Below are positions 17,416 through 26,548 of a DNA stretch of 44,812 nt, in pieces. This DNA is from JBJXGC01 sp046154545 (GTDB lineage: Bacteria > Chloroflexota > Dehalococcoidia > Tepidiformales > Tepidiformaceae), in assembly GCA_046154545.1 (NCBI GenBank), contig JBJXGC010000050.1:1-44812 (forward strand), written 5' to 3'. The notes beneath the pieces were generated by a model that was not told where the DNA came from, ran no database searches, and saw only the letters and a list, made by a program, of their open reading frames with translations. Position numbers and translations under genes: made by a program. Position 1 is the stretch's first letter. Every line of letters starts with the position of its first letter.

Positions 17416-18570
17416 TCAGCGGCCGTGGAGGATGTCGCGCAGGGCCTCGCAGACCGTATCAACCTCGCCGTCCGTCATGTCCGGGAACAGGGGGAGGCTG
17501 ATTGCGCCCTCGAATATACGCTCGGCAACGGGGAAGTCCCCCTTCTGCCAGAGGCCGAGCTTCCGGTAAGCCGTGAAGTAGTGGATGGGGATGAAGTGGA
17601 CCGACGCCTGGATCCCCCGCTCGCTCAGCTTGCGGATGACGTCGTCCCGCGGGACGGCCGCCGATTCGTTGCGCACCCGCACCGCGAAGAGGTGCCAGGC
17701 CTGGCGATTCCCCTCGCTAAACCCCGGGAGGATGAGGTGCTCCTCGTCCCGGAGATTCGCGAAGTAGCGCTGGACGAGCCCGGTCCGCCGTTCCATAAAC
17801 CCGTCCAGGCGGGTGAGCTGCGCCCGTCCCAGGGCGGCGGCGAAGTCCGTGAGGTTGTCCTTGAAGCCGAATTCGGCCACGTCGTAGCGCCAGCTCCCGC
17901 CCGCGTCGTAGCGGTTCCAGGCGTCGCGGTTCATGCCGTGGAGCGTCAGCGAGCGCACGCGTTCGCTCAGGGCCGGGTCGGCGGTGGCGAGCGCGCCGCC
18001 CTCGCCTGTCGTCATGTTCTTGGTGGCGTAGAAACTGAAGGCCGTCGCGTCGGAGATGCCGCCGACCATGCGGCCGCGATACATCGAGCCGATGGCGTGG
18101 GCCGCGTCCTCGAGCACCTTCAGGTTGTGGCGCCGGGCGATGGCGCCGATCGTGTCCATATCGCAGGGCTCCCCGGCGAAGTGGACGGGGATAATGGCAC
18201 GCGTCCGGGGCGTTACCGCCGCCTCGATGCGGCCCGCGTCGATGTTGAAGTCCTGCTCTCGGACATCCACAAACACGGGCTGGGCGCCCGTGTGGACGAT
18301 CACGTTCGCCGTGGCGCAGAACGTGTATGGCGTCGTGATCACCTCGTCGCCGGGGCCGATATCCCAGGCCGCGAGGGCCAGGTGGAGGGCCGCCGTCGCC
18401 GAGTTCACGGCGTTCACGAAGGGGACGCCGCAATAGTCCGCCAACTCGCTTTCGAACGCCTTCACGTTCCCGGCGGTCGTCAGCCAGCCGCTACGGAGCG
18501 TTTCGGTGACGGCGGCGATGTCGCTTTCGTCGATCGACGGGCGGAAGAACGGGATGTTCACGCTGGACAC
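17416..18570 (-). CDS. DegT/DnrJ/EryC1/StrS family sugar aminotransferase
   Basis: A 384-aa PLP-dependent aminotransferase for nucleotide-linked keto-sugars. Marks are IPFFRPSIDESD, SGWLTTAGN, SATAALHLAL, TPYTFCATANV, VLEDAAHAIGS and the PLP lysine in SFYATKNMTTGEGG. It likely makes an amino sugar for the polysaccharide built by the nearby glycosyltransferases. GTG start, with TACACT 7 nt upstream. Exact product sugar cannot be read from the sequence. Confidence 0.94.
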   Translation of the reverse strand: MSSVNIPFFRPSIDESDIAAVTETLRSGWLTTAGNVKAFESELADYCGVPFVNAVNSATAALHLALAAWDIGPGDEVITTPYTFCATANVIVHTGAQPVFVDVREQDFNIDAGRIEAAVTPRTRAIIPVHFAGEPCDMDTIGAIARRHNLKVLEDAAHAIGSMYRGRMVGGISDATAFSFYATKNMTTGEGGALATADPALSERVRSLTLHGMNRDAWNRYDAGGSWRYDVAEFGFKDNLTDFAAALGRAQLTRLDGFMERRTGLVQRYFANLRDEEHLILPGFSEGNRQAWHLFAVRVRNESAAVPRDDVIRKLSERGIQASVHFIPIHYFTAYRKLGLWQKGDFPVAERIFEGAISLPLFPDMTDGEVDTVCEALRDILHGR

Positions 18571-18577
18571 GCCCCCA

Positions 18578-18583
18578 AGTGTA
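18578..18583 (-). promoter_or_regulatory. Putative -10 box (TACACT) of the DegT gene
   Basis: On the coding strand TACACT is followed by 7 nt and then the GTG start at 18570, the same spacing as several other genes in the window. No good -35 is seen. The start lacks a Shine-Dalgarno, consistent with a leaderless mRNA. Confidence 0.5.
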
Positions 18584-18675
18584 GCGGAACGGGCGGCCCT
18601 CAGGCTTGCCCGAGCCCGCTGGCGGGCTGAAGCTCGGCCAGCCAGCGGGCGGACGCGGGGTTGGGGGGTTATCCG

Positions 18676-20103
18676 GTGCCCGGACTGGTCGCAGGAATCG
18701 AGTCATCGGCAAGGTTCACGCGGGTCCTCGTGATCGACCCCGCGGACGGCCGTGTCGTTGCCTCCACGCGTGCGAACCACGCCGTCCGCAGCGCCGCGCG
18801 GCTTCGCGAAGGCGACATTGACTCCTGGTGGCAGGCACTGGCCGAGGCCGTCCAGGAGACCCGCTGGGCTGGCGACATCGCCGCCGTCTCGGTCGCCGCC
18901 CCCCAGGGGGGCCTGGTCCTCCTCGACGGCCTCGGGCGGGCCCTCCGCCCCGCCATCCTGGGGGACGACCGCCGCGCCGCCCGGGAGGCCACCGAACTCA
19001 CGAAGGAGCTCGGCGGCCCTGCCTGGTGGGCGGAAGCGACCGGATCCGTGCCACGCGCGGCATCGCCGATCGCGATCTGGAGCTGGTTGGTCCGGGCCGA
19101 GCCGGAACTGCTCGGGCGCCTGCGCGCCGTCCGTCTGCCGCACGACGTCCTCGTCGAACGGCTTACGGGCGAAGGCGTCACCGACCGCGCCACGGCTTCG
19201 GGCAGCGGCTGGTGGTCGGCGGCCGGCGGGTACATTGAGGAGGTTTTGGCCCACGTGGGCCTGCGCGAGGACATCCTTCCCCGCGTGCTTGGCCCACGCG
19301 ACCTCGCCGGGGAGATAACCAGCCGGGCCGCGGACGACACCGGCCTGCGCCGCGGGACGCTCGTCGCCCCGGGCACCGGCTCCCCCATGGCGGAAGCGCT
19401 CGCCCTCGGGCTTGACTTCGGGACCATTGCCGTCCGCATCGACGATGATGCCTCCGTGTTCACCGTAGCCGCCGAAGGGGCATCGGACAGCTCGGGCATG
19501 AGCCAGGGCCTCGCCGACGCCACTGGCCGCTTCCTGGGGACGGCAACGACCGCGCACGCCGGCCAGGCCGTCGAACGCGTCGCCGATTGGCTCCGGGTCC
19601 CCGTGGATACCGTGGCCGAACGCACGGACGTCACCATCCTCCCAAACCTCGATGTCGGGGGAGACCCGTGGCTCGAGGGCGCGCCAGCGGTCATCGCCGG
19701 GCTGCGCTACGAAACGAGCGCCCCCGAGATCCTCCTCGGGGCGTACGAAGGGGTCGCCGCGACGCTCCTCGAGCTTATCGACGCTATCAGCCGCCAGGGG
19801 ACGCGGGTCGATGCTTCGGCCCCACTGGTCCTCATCGGCGCGGGCGCGCGGAGCGAGGTCTGGAAGCGGACCGTCGCCCGTCTCTCCGGGAGGGCACTGG
19901 TCATCCCCCAGGCGACCGAGCTGGCCGCTCTTGGGGCCGCCGTCCAGGCGGCGGCCTTGCTCGGAAACGAGTCGTTCGCGGCCGTGGCGAAGCGTTGGGA
20001 GACGCGGCGCGGCACCGTCGTCCGGGCCGTGGCACGAGACGAGGTGGCGATCGGCCGCATCCGGGCCGTCCGCGGCCAGCTGCGCGGGACCGGCCGGGCG
20101 TGA
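18676..20103 (+). CDS. FGGY-family carbohydrate kinase (xylulokinase-like)
   Basis: A 475-aa ASKHA-fold sugar kinase. N-terminal phosphate-1 loop region: LVAGIESSARFTRVLVIDPA. Other marks are GDDRRA, LPHDVLVERLTG and DRATASGSGWWS (with the catalytic Asp), and a C-terminal adenosine loop, LIGAGARSEVWKRTVARL. Order and length fit xylulokinases of high-GC bacteria, but the substrate (xylulose, gluconate, glycerol or others) is unknown. GTG start follows a G-rich SD at 18663-18668. It is encoded opposite the DegT gene. Confidence 0.9.
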   Translation: MPGLVAGIESSARFTRVLVIDPADGRVVASTRANHAVRSAARLREGDIDSWWQALAEAVQETRWAGDIAAVSVAAPQGGLVLLDGLGRALRPAILGDDRRAAREATELTKELGGPAWWAEATGSVPRAASPIAIWSWLVRAEPELLGRLRAVRLPHDVLVERLTGEGVTDRATASGSGWWSAAGGYIEEVLAHVGLREDILPRVLGPRDLAGEITSRAADDTGLRRGTLVAPGTGSPMAEALALGLDFGTIAVRIDDDASVFTVAAEGASDSSGMSQGLADATGRFLGTATTAHAGQAVERVADWLRVPVDTVAERTDVTILPNLDVGGDPWLEGAPAVIAGLRYETSAPEILLGAYEGVAATLLELIDAISRQGTRVDASAPLVLIGAGARSEVWKRTVARLSGRALVIPQATELAALGAAVQAAALLGNESFAAVAKRWETRRGTVVRAVARDEVAIGRIRAVRGQLRGTGRA

Positions 20104-20113
20104 TCGAAGTGCC

Positions 20114-21142
20114 CTACTTTCGCCGTTCCTTGATAACGCCAGCGATAAACCCCGCCCCGTAGGTGACGTGCATGGTCGCCATCGCCACGAACGTCCGCCA
20201 GGGGCTCGCCTCCGTCCTGGCGGCCACCCGCCGTGCCATCAGGAACCCGCCCACGCCGTAGACACCCCCGAGGAGCGTTAACAGGGAGCGGGCCGGCCGA
20301 AAGACCCGGCCAGTAACGAACAGCAGCGACCCGCCACCTACCATCGCGGCGGGGACGAAGTGACGGGGCTGGAGCGGCCGCCCTCGCCCGAGGAGGGTGC
20401 CTTTGGCCGCGCCGTACTCCCAATACTGCTTCGCCAGCGCCCGGAAGGTCTGCCTCGGGTAGTAGCTGCTCCGGATGGTGGGCACGAGGACGATGCGCCC
20501 GCCAGCTTCGATCAGCCGGGCGTTGTAGCTGTCTTCATCCGCCCCATCCACCGTTTCGTCGAAGCGGCCGACAACCTCCCAGACCTTGCGGTGGTAACAG
20601 CCGAAGGGGACCGTATCGACCTCGCCCTCGCTGTCGGCGTAGCGGAACTTCGCGTTCCCGACGCCGAAGGGCGAAGACATGGCGGCTGCGATCGCCTTGC
20701 CCACCGGACCCTCGCCGATCGTCTCGATCGGGCCGCCCACACAGGCGGCGCCGGTGCGCCGGAGCGCCTCAACCGACGCCCGGACGAAGTCCTGCCGCAC
20801 GAGGCTGTGGGCGCCGATGATGATCCAGCAGTCGCCGGTTGCGGCGTCCATGCCCGCATTGAGCCCGCCGACGGTGATCCGCTTCGGGTTATCGACGAGA
20901 GCGAGGCGGCGGAAGCGGGACGGGTAGCCCTCCACCAGCGCCCGCGTCGTATCGGTGCTGCCACCATCGGCGACGATCACCTCCATCCCGTCCGGACCGT
21001 AGTCCTGTGCGCTGAGCGAGTCGAGCAGGCCGGTGATGTACCGCTCTTCGTTCAAGCAGGGGATGACGATAGAGACGAGCGGGCGTTCGGCGAGGGAGAG
21101 CGGCGCGTCATCAAGGCGCGCGCTGGTGGTGGGAGCGGTCAT
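20114..21142 (-). CDS. Family 2 glycosyltransferase, membrane-associated
   Basis: A 342-aa inverting GT-A enzyme. The N-terminal donor domain shows VSIVIPCLNEERYI, VIVADGGSTDTTRA and a catalytic region FDETVDGADEDSYNARLI. C-terminal hydrophobic segments (SLLTLLGGVYGVGGFLMA and another) anchor it to the membrane. The true start is ATG 21142 just before MTAPTTSARL; an upstream frame to 21409 is a read-through. It likely adds a sugar to a lipid-linked or nascent polysaccharide. Confidence 0.9.
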   Translation of the reverse strand: MTAPTTSARLDDAPLSLAERPLVSIVIPCLNEERYITGLLDSLSAQDYGPDGMEVIVADGGSTDTTRALVEGYPSRFRRLALVDNPKRITVGGLNAGMDAATGDCWIIIGAHSLVRQDFVRASVEALRRTGAACVGGPIETIGEGPVGKAIAAAMSSPFGVGNAKFRYADSEGEVDTVPFGCYHRKVWEVVGRFDETVDGADEDSYNARLIEAGGRIVLVPTIRSSYYPRQTFRALAKQYWEYGAAKGTLLGRGRPLQPRHFVPAAMVGGGSLLFVTGRVFRPARSLLTLLGGVYGVGGFLMARRVAARTEASPWRTFVAMATMHVTYGAGFIAGVIKERRK

Positions 21143-21212
21143 CCAGAAACCGTAAACGGGCCGCGCTGAACAGGCGATAGGGCCGCTGGCGTCGCCCCGG
21201 CCCACCGCCAGA

Positions 21213-22217
21213 TTAGCGCGCGGCCAGCATCTGGCAGGCGGCCTGTTCGACGCGCTCAGAAGCCTCCTCGAGGCTGTGAAAGCGCTGGACCCAGTCGCGC
21301 CCGGCATCGCCCAGGCGCTGCCGTTCGGCCGGGTCATCGACCAGCCGGGCGATGGCCATCGCGATATCGGCCCCATCCACCGCCCGCACGAACGGTGGTG
21401 GCTCGGCATAGGCGCGGCTGTGTCTGAACCAGGTGATGAGCGGCCGCGCGCAAGCCACGGACTCGAGCTCGGCCATGCCTACGGCCCCGATGAGCATCTG
21501 GCCCACGACCAGGCCGTGCCGGGAGATGACCTGGGGGAGCCGCTCCCGCGGCTGGTGAGGGATCAGGGTGACGTTCGGGAGGGCGCCAAAGGCCTCCGTG
21601 TACTCCCCGCCAGCCAGCGCCGTAAAGCGGATGTCGGGCCGCTCGTGGGCCAGCCGGCGGCAGGCGTCGAGCAGGCGGGACGCCCCCTTGATGTCCGTCA
21701 ACCCGCAGCAGATGTAGACGCCGTCCTTCTCCGAGGCGGGCGACCTGGGCGCAAACTGGCCGGAATCGACCGGGTTCGGCAGAAACTCCGCGTCCGGCCG
21801 GCGCTCCAGGACGTACTCGGCGAGGTCGGGCGTGGCGTAGAACACCCGGCTCGCGCGTTCGAGGGCACGTTCGATCATCGGCCGCGTGAACGGCGTGATC
21901 TCGCGCACGTCGCTGCCGTGACAGTGGAGGATGTAGGGGAACTTGCCGAGCACCCCGAGCATCCCCAGGTAGGCGTAGTGGATGTGGACCACGTCGAAGT
22001 GGCCAGCGTGGACCTCGCGGATGATCTGGGCCCATTCCACCGCCCGGATAGGCCCAACCACGGGCTTCACCATCCACGGCAGCTTGCCGCCCACGAGGCG
22101 CGGGCGGATGACCGTCACCTCGTGCCCCCGGGCGCGCAGCCCGCCGGCGAGTTCCGAAGCCACAGAGGCGATGTCGTTGATCTCGGCGATCCGCATGGTC
22201 CGGACGAGCGTCGCCAT
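21213..22217 (-). CDS. Family 4 glycosyltransferase
   Basis: A 334-aa GT-B retaining glycosyltransferase. N-terminal Rossmann acceptor region: ELAGGLRARGHEVTVIRPRL, VVHIHYAYLG, ILHCHGSDVREI. C-terminal donor-site region: CGLTDIKGASRLLDA and a MLIGAVGMAELESVACARPLI stretch with the GT4 EX7E-like glutamates. It sits in a minus-strand run with the Wzz-like protein (6 bp away) and the GT2 enzyme. Confidence 0.9.
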   Translation of the reverse strand: MATLVRTMRIAEINDIASVASELAGGLRARGHEVTVIRPRLVGGKLPWMVKPVVGPIRAVEWAQIIREVHAGHFDVVHIHYAYLGMLGVLGKFPYILHCHGSDVREITPFTRPMIERALERASRVFYATPDLAEYVLERRPDAEFLPNPVDSGQFAPRSPASEKDGVYICCGLTDIKGASRLLDACRRLAHERPDIRFTALAGGEYTEAFGALPNVTLIPHQPRERLPQVISRHGLVVGQMLIGAVGMAELESVACARPLITWFRHSRAYAEPPPFVRAVDGADIAMAIARLVDDPAERQRLGDAGRDWVQRFHSLEEASERVEQAACQMLAAR

Positions 22218-22223
22218 CGCCGT

Positions 22224-23309
22224 CTAAGCCCGCAAACGCACTTGCGAGAGCCACTCGGACAGGTAGATCGCGATCAGGCCGAAGACCAGGGTCACGGCCA
22301 CGACGACCGCGACGCGCCCCAGCAACGTCCCGGACACGCCGCCCGAGAACGAGTAGGAGATGTCGATCGTGCTCTGGGCGCTCGTCACGGCGACGCGGGC
22401 GTTGTTCAGACGCACGTAGCTCTCGTTCTTGATGTCCGCCAGGCTGCGGGCGTTGTCCAGTTCGGCCAGGAAGGCCGGTTCGAGGGCGGCATCGGAGTAC
22501 GAGTATCGCTGGGCGGTGAGCTCCTTGATGGCGGCCATCAGGACCGTCTGGCGGGCACGCAAGGTCTGCTCCGCCGCCCCGTCGGTCACGGGCGTGCCCA
22601 TGATGGCAGTCGCCTGGGCGCCGCTGATGAGCAAGGGATTCGCCAGCAGGGCGGCGATCTCCGCCGCCTCCCCGTACATCCTCGACTGGACGTCGTTCAG
22701 CTTCTCGACGACCGTCCCCTGGTTTCCTCGCAGGCGCAGAAGTTCGTCGAGGGGGATGCCTTTGGCGTCGGCGAGGGGCTTCAGCTTCGCGATCGCCTCA
22801 ACGTAGAGCTTCTCGTTCAGTTCGGCGACGATCTGCTTCTTGCTGATGAACCGTTGCCGGAAAAGGCCATCGAGCCCGGTGTACTCCTCCGTGAAGACCT
22901 CAATCCAAACCGCCCGCAGCCGCTCAGCTTCCGCCTTCGCGTCGTCCTTCACGGAGACAGTGAGGACGCCTTTAGACACGCCATCGGCGATCGAAATCGG
23001 CGCGAGCGAGATGGCGTAGCGGCCATAATCGAAGTTCGGGTCGCCGAGCTTCGCTTTCACCTTGTCTTTGAACTCGACATCGCTGGTCATGGCCTGGGCC
23101 TCGAAGATCCGAAGGCCGCGGTCGCCACCAAAGACAAGGTCCTGGACCACCGTCTCGAGCGCCATGCTCGCGACAGCGTTCGACTGGCCCGCCACTCTCC
23201 CGATGAAGAGGGCGAGGACCAGGCCGAGGACGAAGAACGGGATGAAGAGCCAGGCCCGGCGGCGTATCAGCTGAACGTCACGAGCCAGGCCGCTGGCGGC
23301 ATTGGGCAT
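22224..23309 (-). CDS. Wzz-like chain-length determinant / polysaccharide co-polymerase
   Basis: A 361-aa protein with two TM helices, near residues 20-40 (WLFIPFFVLGLVLALFIG) and 330-350 (VAVVVAVTLVFGLIAIYL), flanking a long helical periplasmic or external loop. This is the topology of Wzz/PCP proteins that set polysaccharide length. The typical Pro-rich motif near TM2 is not obvious. It overlaps or abuts the divergent O-antigen ligase gene, and a TACGAT box 8 nt before the ATG could be its -10. Confidence 0.78.
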   Translation of the reverse strand: MPNAASGLARDVQLIRRRAWLFIPFFVLGLVLALFIGRVAGQSNAVASMALETVVQDLVFGGDRGLRIFEAQAMTSDVEFKDKVKAKLGDPNFDYGRYAISLAPISIADGVSKGVLTVSVKDDAKAEAERLRAVWIEVFTEEYTGLDGLFRQRFISKKQIVAELNEKLYVEAIAKLKPLADAKGIPLDELLRLRGNQGTVVEKLNDVQSRMYGEAAEIAALLANPLLISGAQATAIMGTPVTDGAAEQTLRARQTVLMAAIKELTAQRYSYSDAALEPAFLAELDNARSLADIKNESYVRLNNARVAVTSAQSTIDISYSFSGGVSGTLLGRVAVVVAVTLVFGLIAIYLSEWLSQVRLRA

Positions 23310-23347
23310 TGGGCCGTATCGTATGGGCGGGCCGAAAGCCGGTCAAT

Positions 23348-24823
23348 GTGAATTCGTTCACGAGAGGGCGCCCGTTGACCGTGGAACTGGCCATCCTGGC
23401 CGCAATCGACGCCTTCATCATTGGCGCCGCAGTCGTCCTCAAGAACCCCAAGCTGCTCGTCCCAATCGTCATCCTCGGCCTGCCCATCGAGTACTTTGGC
23501 ACGCAGGCCCTGGGCGCCCTTGGCGAGGGCGGCGCTGGCGGCGTGGTACGGGCCATGCTCAACCCCGGCAAGGCGGCGATGCTCGCCCTCATCGTCTACG
23601 GCGTCATCCGCTGGCGGCACACCCCGGCCCGGCTCTTTCCCGACTCCAGCATCCTCATCCCGCTCGTCGCCATGCTTGCCCTGACGATCCTCGGGCTGTT
23701 CTGGTCTGACTCGCTGAAGCCCCCGAACGCCGTCCTGATCATGCCGATGTACGTCGCCTTCGTCTTCGTCGCGCCGGCCTTCATCGAGGATCGAAAGGAC
23801 CTTGAGCGGATCGTCGGCTGCTTCCTGGCGATGGCGGCGCTCCTGGCCGCGCTCGCGGTCGCCCAGCGGCTCTTCGGTGTCTTCAACTGGCGCGAGATCC
23901 TCATCCAGTCGGATGATACGAGCTACCGCTCGAACGCCACCTTCGCCGACCCGAACCACCTTGCGCGCTATCTCAGTATCACCGTTGCCCTGGCCGCCGG
24001 GCTTATCCTCTCGAGCGGTCCCCGGCGCCTCACCGTCTACCTCGCCCTCTCCACCTGTGGCATAGGCGCGCTGGCGATCGTCGCCACCGCCTCGCGATCG
24101 GGCTGGCTGATGGTTGTCCTCTGCACCTTCCTGGTGGTGCTCTGGTCCCCGATCAAGGGCAGCACCAAGACGCGGCTGATTGCCGCCGCCACCGTCGCTA
24201 TGGCGGCCCTCGTGACCATCTCTCTGCTGCAGGGAGGCGCCAACGCCGAGCGCATTAAGTCCATCACGCAGCCCGAGCTGGTCCTCGGGCTGCGTGAGTT
24301 CCTGATCAAGGCTGGCTGGGCCATGTTCAAGGACAACCCCATTCACGGCGTTGGCTCCGGGAACTTCGAACACGCCCTCATCCTCAACTACATCCAGATC
24401 CTGCCGGAGTGGGCCCGGACCACCCTCTCCCACACCTCGCTCGTCTCGATCATGGCGGAGCAGGGGCTTCTCGGCGTCTCGATGTTCTTCTTCGTCTTGC
24501 TCCGGATCGGTATCGCCGTCGTATCGAGTTACAGGCGTGCGCTCACTCCGGACACCCGCCTGGTAGTCGGCTGGCTCGGCGCCGCGCTCATCGGCATCGT
24601 CCTCCAGAGCCAGTCCGAAGGCCGCCTCCTCGACGAACCGTATATCTGGCTGCTCCTGGCGATCTTCGTGTCGATCGAGACCGGTTCCGCCTTCACCGCC
24701 CGGCGGGGGGAGAGTGTTGAGCGGGTGCCGGGGCCGGTCGAAGCGGCGGCCGCTCCCCGTCCGCTCGCCCCCGCCGCGGCAAAGGAACCAGCCGCGATCA
24801 TCGCGAGCGCCTCAGAAGCCTGA
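23348..24823 (+). CDS. O-antigen ligase/polymerase (Wzy/WaaL) family membrane protein
   Basis: About 490 aa with roughly 11-12 TM helices and a long external loop that carries the Wzy_C region (DNPIHGVGSGNFE, LSHTSLVSIMAEQGLLGV). The TSRSGW-like signature appears as ATASRSGWLMVVLC. The C-terminus is an Ala/Pro-rich tail. It probably polymerises or transfers lipid-linked glycan. The start is uncertain: GTG 23348, or TTG 23375 with GAGAGG 6 nt upstream. Divergent from the Wzz-like gene. Confidence 0.9.
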   Translation: MNSFTRGRPLTVELAILAAIDAFIIGAAVVLKNPKLLVPIVILGLPIEYFGTQALGALGEGGAGGVVRAMLNPGKAAMLALIVYGVIRWRHTPARLFPDSSILIPLVAMLALTILGLFWSDSLKPPNAVLIMPMYVAFVFVAPAFIEDRKDLERIVGCFLAMAALLAALAVAQRLFGVFNWREILIQSDDTSYRSNATFADPNHLARYLSITVALAAGLILSSGPRRLTVYLALSTCGIGALAIVATASRSGWLMVVLCTFLVVLWSPIKGSTKTRLIAAATVAMAALVTISLLQGGANAERIKSITQPELVLGLREFLIKAGWAMFKDNPIHGVGSGNFEHALILNYIQILPEWARTTLSHTSLVSIMAEQGLLGVSMFFFVLLRIGIAVVSSYRRALTPDTRLVVGWLGAALIGIVLQSQSEGRLLDEPYIWLLLAIFVSIETGSAFTARRGESVERVPGPVEAAAAPRPLAPAAAKEPAAIIASASEA

Positions 24824-24873
24824 CCTGCCCGCGCCCCGCCGAAGGATCGAGGCGCTCAATCGTCCCCTTGCCG

Positions 24874-24879
24874 TACAAT
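24874..24879 (+). promoter_or_regulatory. Putative -10 box (TACAAT) of cofD
   Basis: TACAAT ends 7 nt before the GTG start of cofD, predicting a leaderless transcript. A clear -35 is not seen. Confidence 0.5.
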
Positions 24880-24886
24880 CCCGCCT

Positions 24887-25816
24887 GTGTACACCGTCCT
24901 TGCCGGTGGCGTAGGCGCCTCGCGTTTCCTCCAGGGCCTCGTCCAGGTCGTCGATCCAGCCGAAATCACGGTGATCTCGAACACCGGCGACGACGTCGAG
25001 ATGTTCGGCCTCCACGTCTCGCCTGACACCGACATCGTCATCTACGCGCTCGCAGCCGCCGTCAACCCGGAAACGGGCTGGGGCCTCACCGGCGACACCT
25101 TCGCGGTCGTCGATCAGCTCCAGCGCTTCGGCTACCAGCGCTGGTTTAACCTGGGCGACCGCGACCTGGCCATGGCCATCCATCGCACGCGGCTCATCCA
25201 CGAAGGTGTCCCTATGGACCGCATCGTGGCCGGACTCGTCAGCGATTGGGGCCTCGCCTGCCGCATCATCCCCATGTCCAACGACCCGGTCCGGACCCGC
25301 ATCATCGGTCCGGACGGCGAGATCCCCTTCCAGGACTACATGGTGAAGCTACGGACGGAAGTTGAGGTGCGTGGCGTGGAGTTCGACGGTGCCGGCCGCG
25401 CGGCCCCCGCACCGGGCGTCCTTGAGGCGCTCCGGGATTCAGAGATCGTCATCGTCGCGCCCAGCAACCCCATCGTCAGCATCGGCCCCATCCTCGCCGT
25501 ACCCGGCATCCGCGAGGCGCTGACGGCGAGCAAGGCCACCCGGGTCGCCATCAGCCCGATCATCGCTGGCGAAGTGGTGAAGGGGCCGGCCGCGAAGATG
25601 TTGCAGACCCTCGGCCATGAAGTCTCGGCGACCGGCGTCGCCCGCATCTACAGGGACTTCATCGATGTGATGGTCATCGACGAGCAGGACCGGGCCCTCG
25701 CCCCGGAGGTCGAGGCACTCGGCCTGCGCTGCCTCGTGACCGACACGATCATGAGCAGCGACGCGAAGAAGGCCGCCCTCGCCGGCGCCCTCCTGGAAGC
25801 GGCCGCCAGCCGGTGA
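24887..25816 (+). CDS. cofD: 2-phospho-L-lactate transferase, F420 biosynthesis
   Basis: CofD joins the activated C3 moiety (phospho-lactyl-GDP, or enolpyruvyl-diphospho-GDP in some bacteria) to the deazaflavin Fo to give F420-0 or its dehydro form. The 309-aa sequence shows LAGGVGASRFLQGL, NTGDD, the DTDIVIYALA motif, LNLGDRD-like NLGDRDLA, and APSNPIVSIGPIL. The gene ends in a 4-base overlap with cofC (GTGA). Cofactor use by nearby dehydrogenases is likely but cannot be assigned. Confidence 0.96.
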   Translation: MYTVLAGGVGASRFLQGLVQVVDPAEITVISNTGDDVEMFGLHVSPDTDIVIYALAAAVNPETGWGLTGDTFAVVDQLQRFGYQRWFNLGDRDLAMAIHRTRLIHEGVPMDRIVAGLVSDWGLACRIIPMSNDPVRTRIIGPDGEIPFQDYMVKLRTEVEVRGVEFDGAGRAAPAPGVLEALRDSEIVIVAPSNPIVSIGPILAVPGIREALTASKATRVAISPIIAGEVVKGPAAKMLQTLGHEVSATGVARIYRDFIDVMVIDEQDRALAPEVEALGLRCLVTDTIMSSDAKKAALAGALLEAAASR

Positions 25817-26493
25817 CCGCGCACTGCCTCGCGCTCATCCCCGTGAACCGGTTCGACCAGGCCAAGGGCCGTCTCGCCGAAGTCCTCGCGCCCGGTGAAC
25901 GCCGGGAACTCGCGCGGATCACCTTCCGGACGGTCCTCGACGCCGTCCGCGGCGCCGGTGCGACGCCGGTGGTCCTCACAGCCGACCCCGAGGTCCCTGG
26001 GGTTGCCGGTGCGGGGACGCGGGTCCTCGACGAGGTCCCGAGCGCTCGCGGGCTGAACGCCCAGCTCGAATCGGCCATCGACCGCCTGGGGAAGGAGCGC
26101 GCCGCTCCCGGCGGTGCCCGTCTCCTGATCCTGCACGCCGACCTGCCCCTCGCCTCGGCTGAGGCTGTCCGCCGGCTCCTGGCGTCAGCGGGGGCGCCGC
26201 CATCGGCCCTCGCCGTGCAGAGCGGCGATGGCGGCACGAACGCGATGCTCCTCTGCCCGCCGGGCCACTTCCCGCTCGCCTACGGCCCGGACAGCTACGC
26301 AAAGCATGCACTCGCGGCCGAGCGGTCAGGCGTGTCCTTCAGCGAGGTGCTGAGCGCCGAACTCTCGCTCGACCTGGACACCCCGGACGACGTCCGGACC
26401 CTTCTCGCGACGCTGCCGGGGCGAGACTCGCCCGCTGGGCGCTATCTCCTCGGGCGCGGCGTCGAAGACCGGCTACCGGCCCGCCCGTCGTAG
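25813..26493 (+). CDS. cofC: 2-phospho-L-lactate (or phosphoenolpyruvate) guanylyltransferase, F420 biosynthesis
   Basis: A 226-aa guanylyltransferase that makes the GDP-activated precursor for CofD. Visible parts: ALIPVNRFDQAKGRLAEVL at the N-terminus, then LILHADLPLASAEAV and DGGTNAMLLCPPG. GTG start inside the cofD stop (GTGA overlap) implies coupled translation. No Fo synthase (cofG/H) or ligase (cofE) is in this window. Confidence 0.93.
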   Translation: MTAHCLALIPVNRFDQAKGRLAEVLAPGERRELARITFRTVLDAVRGAGATPVVLTADPEVPGVAGAGTRVLDEVPSARGLNAQLESAIDRLGKERAAPGGARLLILHADLPLASAEAVRRLLASAGAPPSALAVQSGDGGTNAMLLCPPGHFPLAYGPDSYAKHALAAERSGVSFSEVLSAELSLDLDTPDDVRTLLATLPGRDSPAGRYLLGRGVEDRLPARPS

Positions 26494-26548
26494 TGGCGGC
26501 CCACGGCGGCCGCGGGCAACCGCACCGCTCTGCGGCCTGACCCGCCGG

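Noticed and set aside
21276..23351. A long plus-strand frame of 691 codons opposite the GT4 and Wzz-like genes
   Set aside because: It is antisense to two genes with clear family motifs, and its product is Gly/Arg/Asp-rich without any domain, as expected for a shadow frame in high-GC DNA.
23267..24433. A 388-codon minus-strand frame over the O-antigen ligase gene
   Set aside because: Same reason: low-complexity charged product, no motif, and the plus strand encodes an obvious multi-TM protein.
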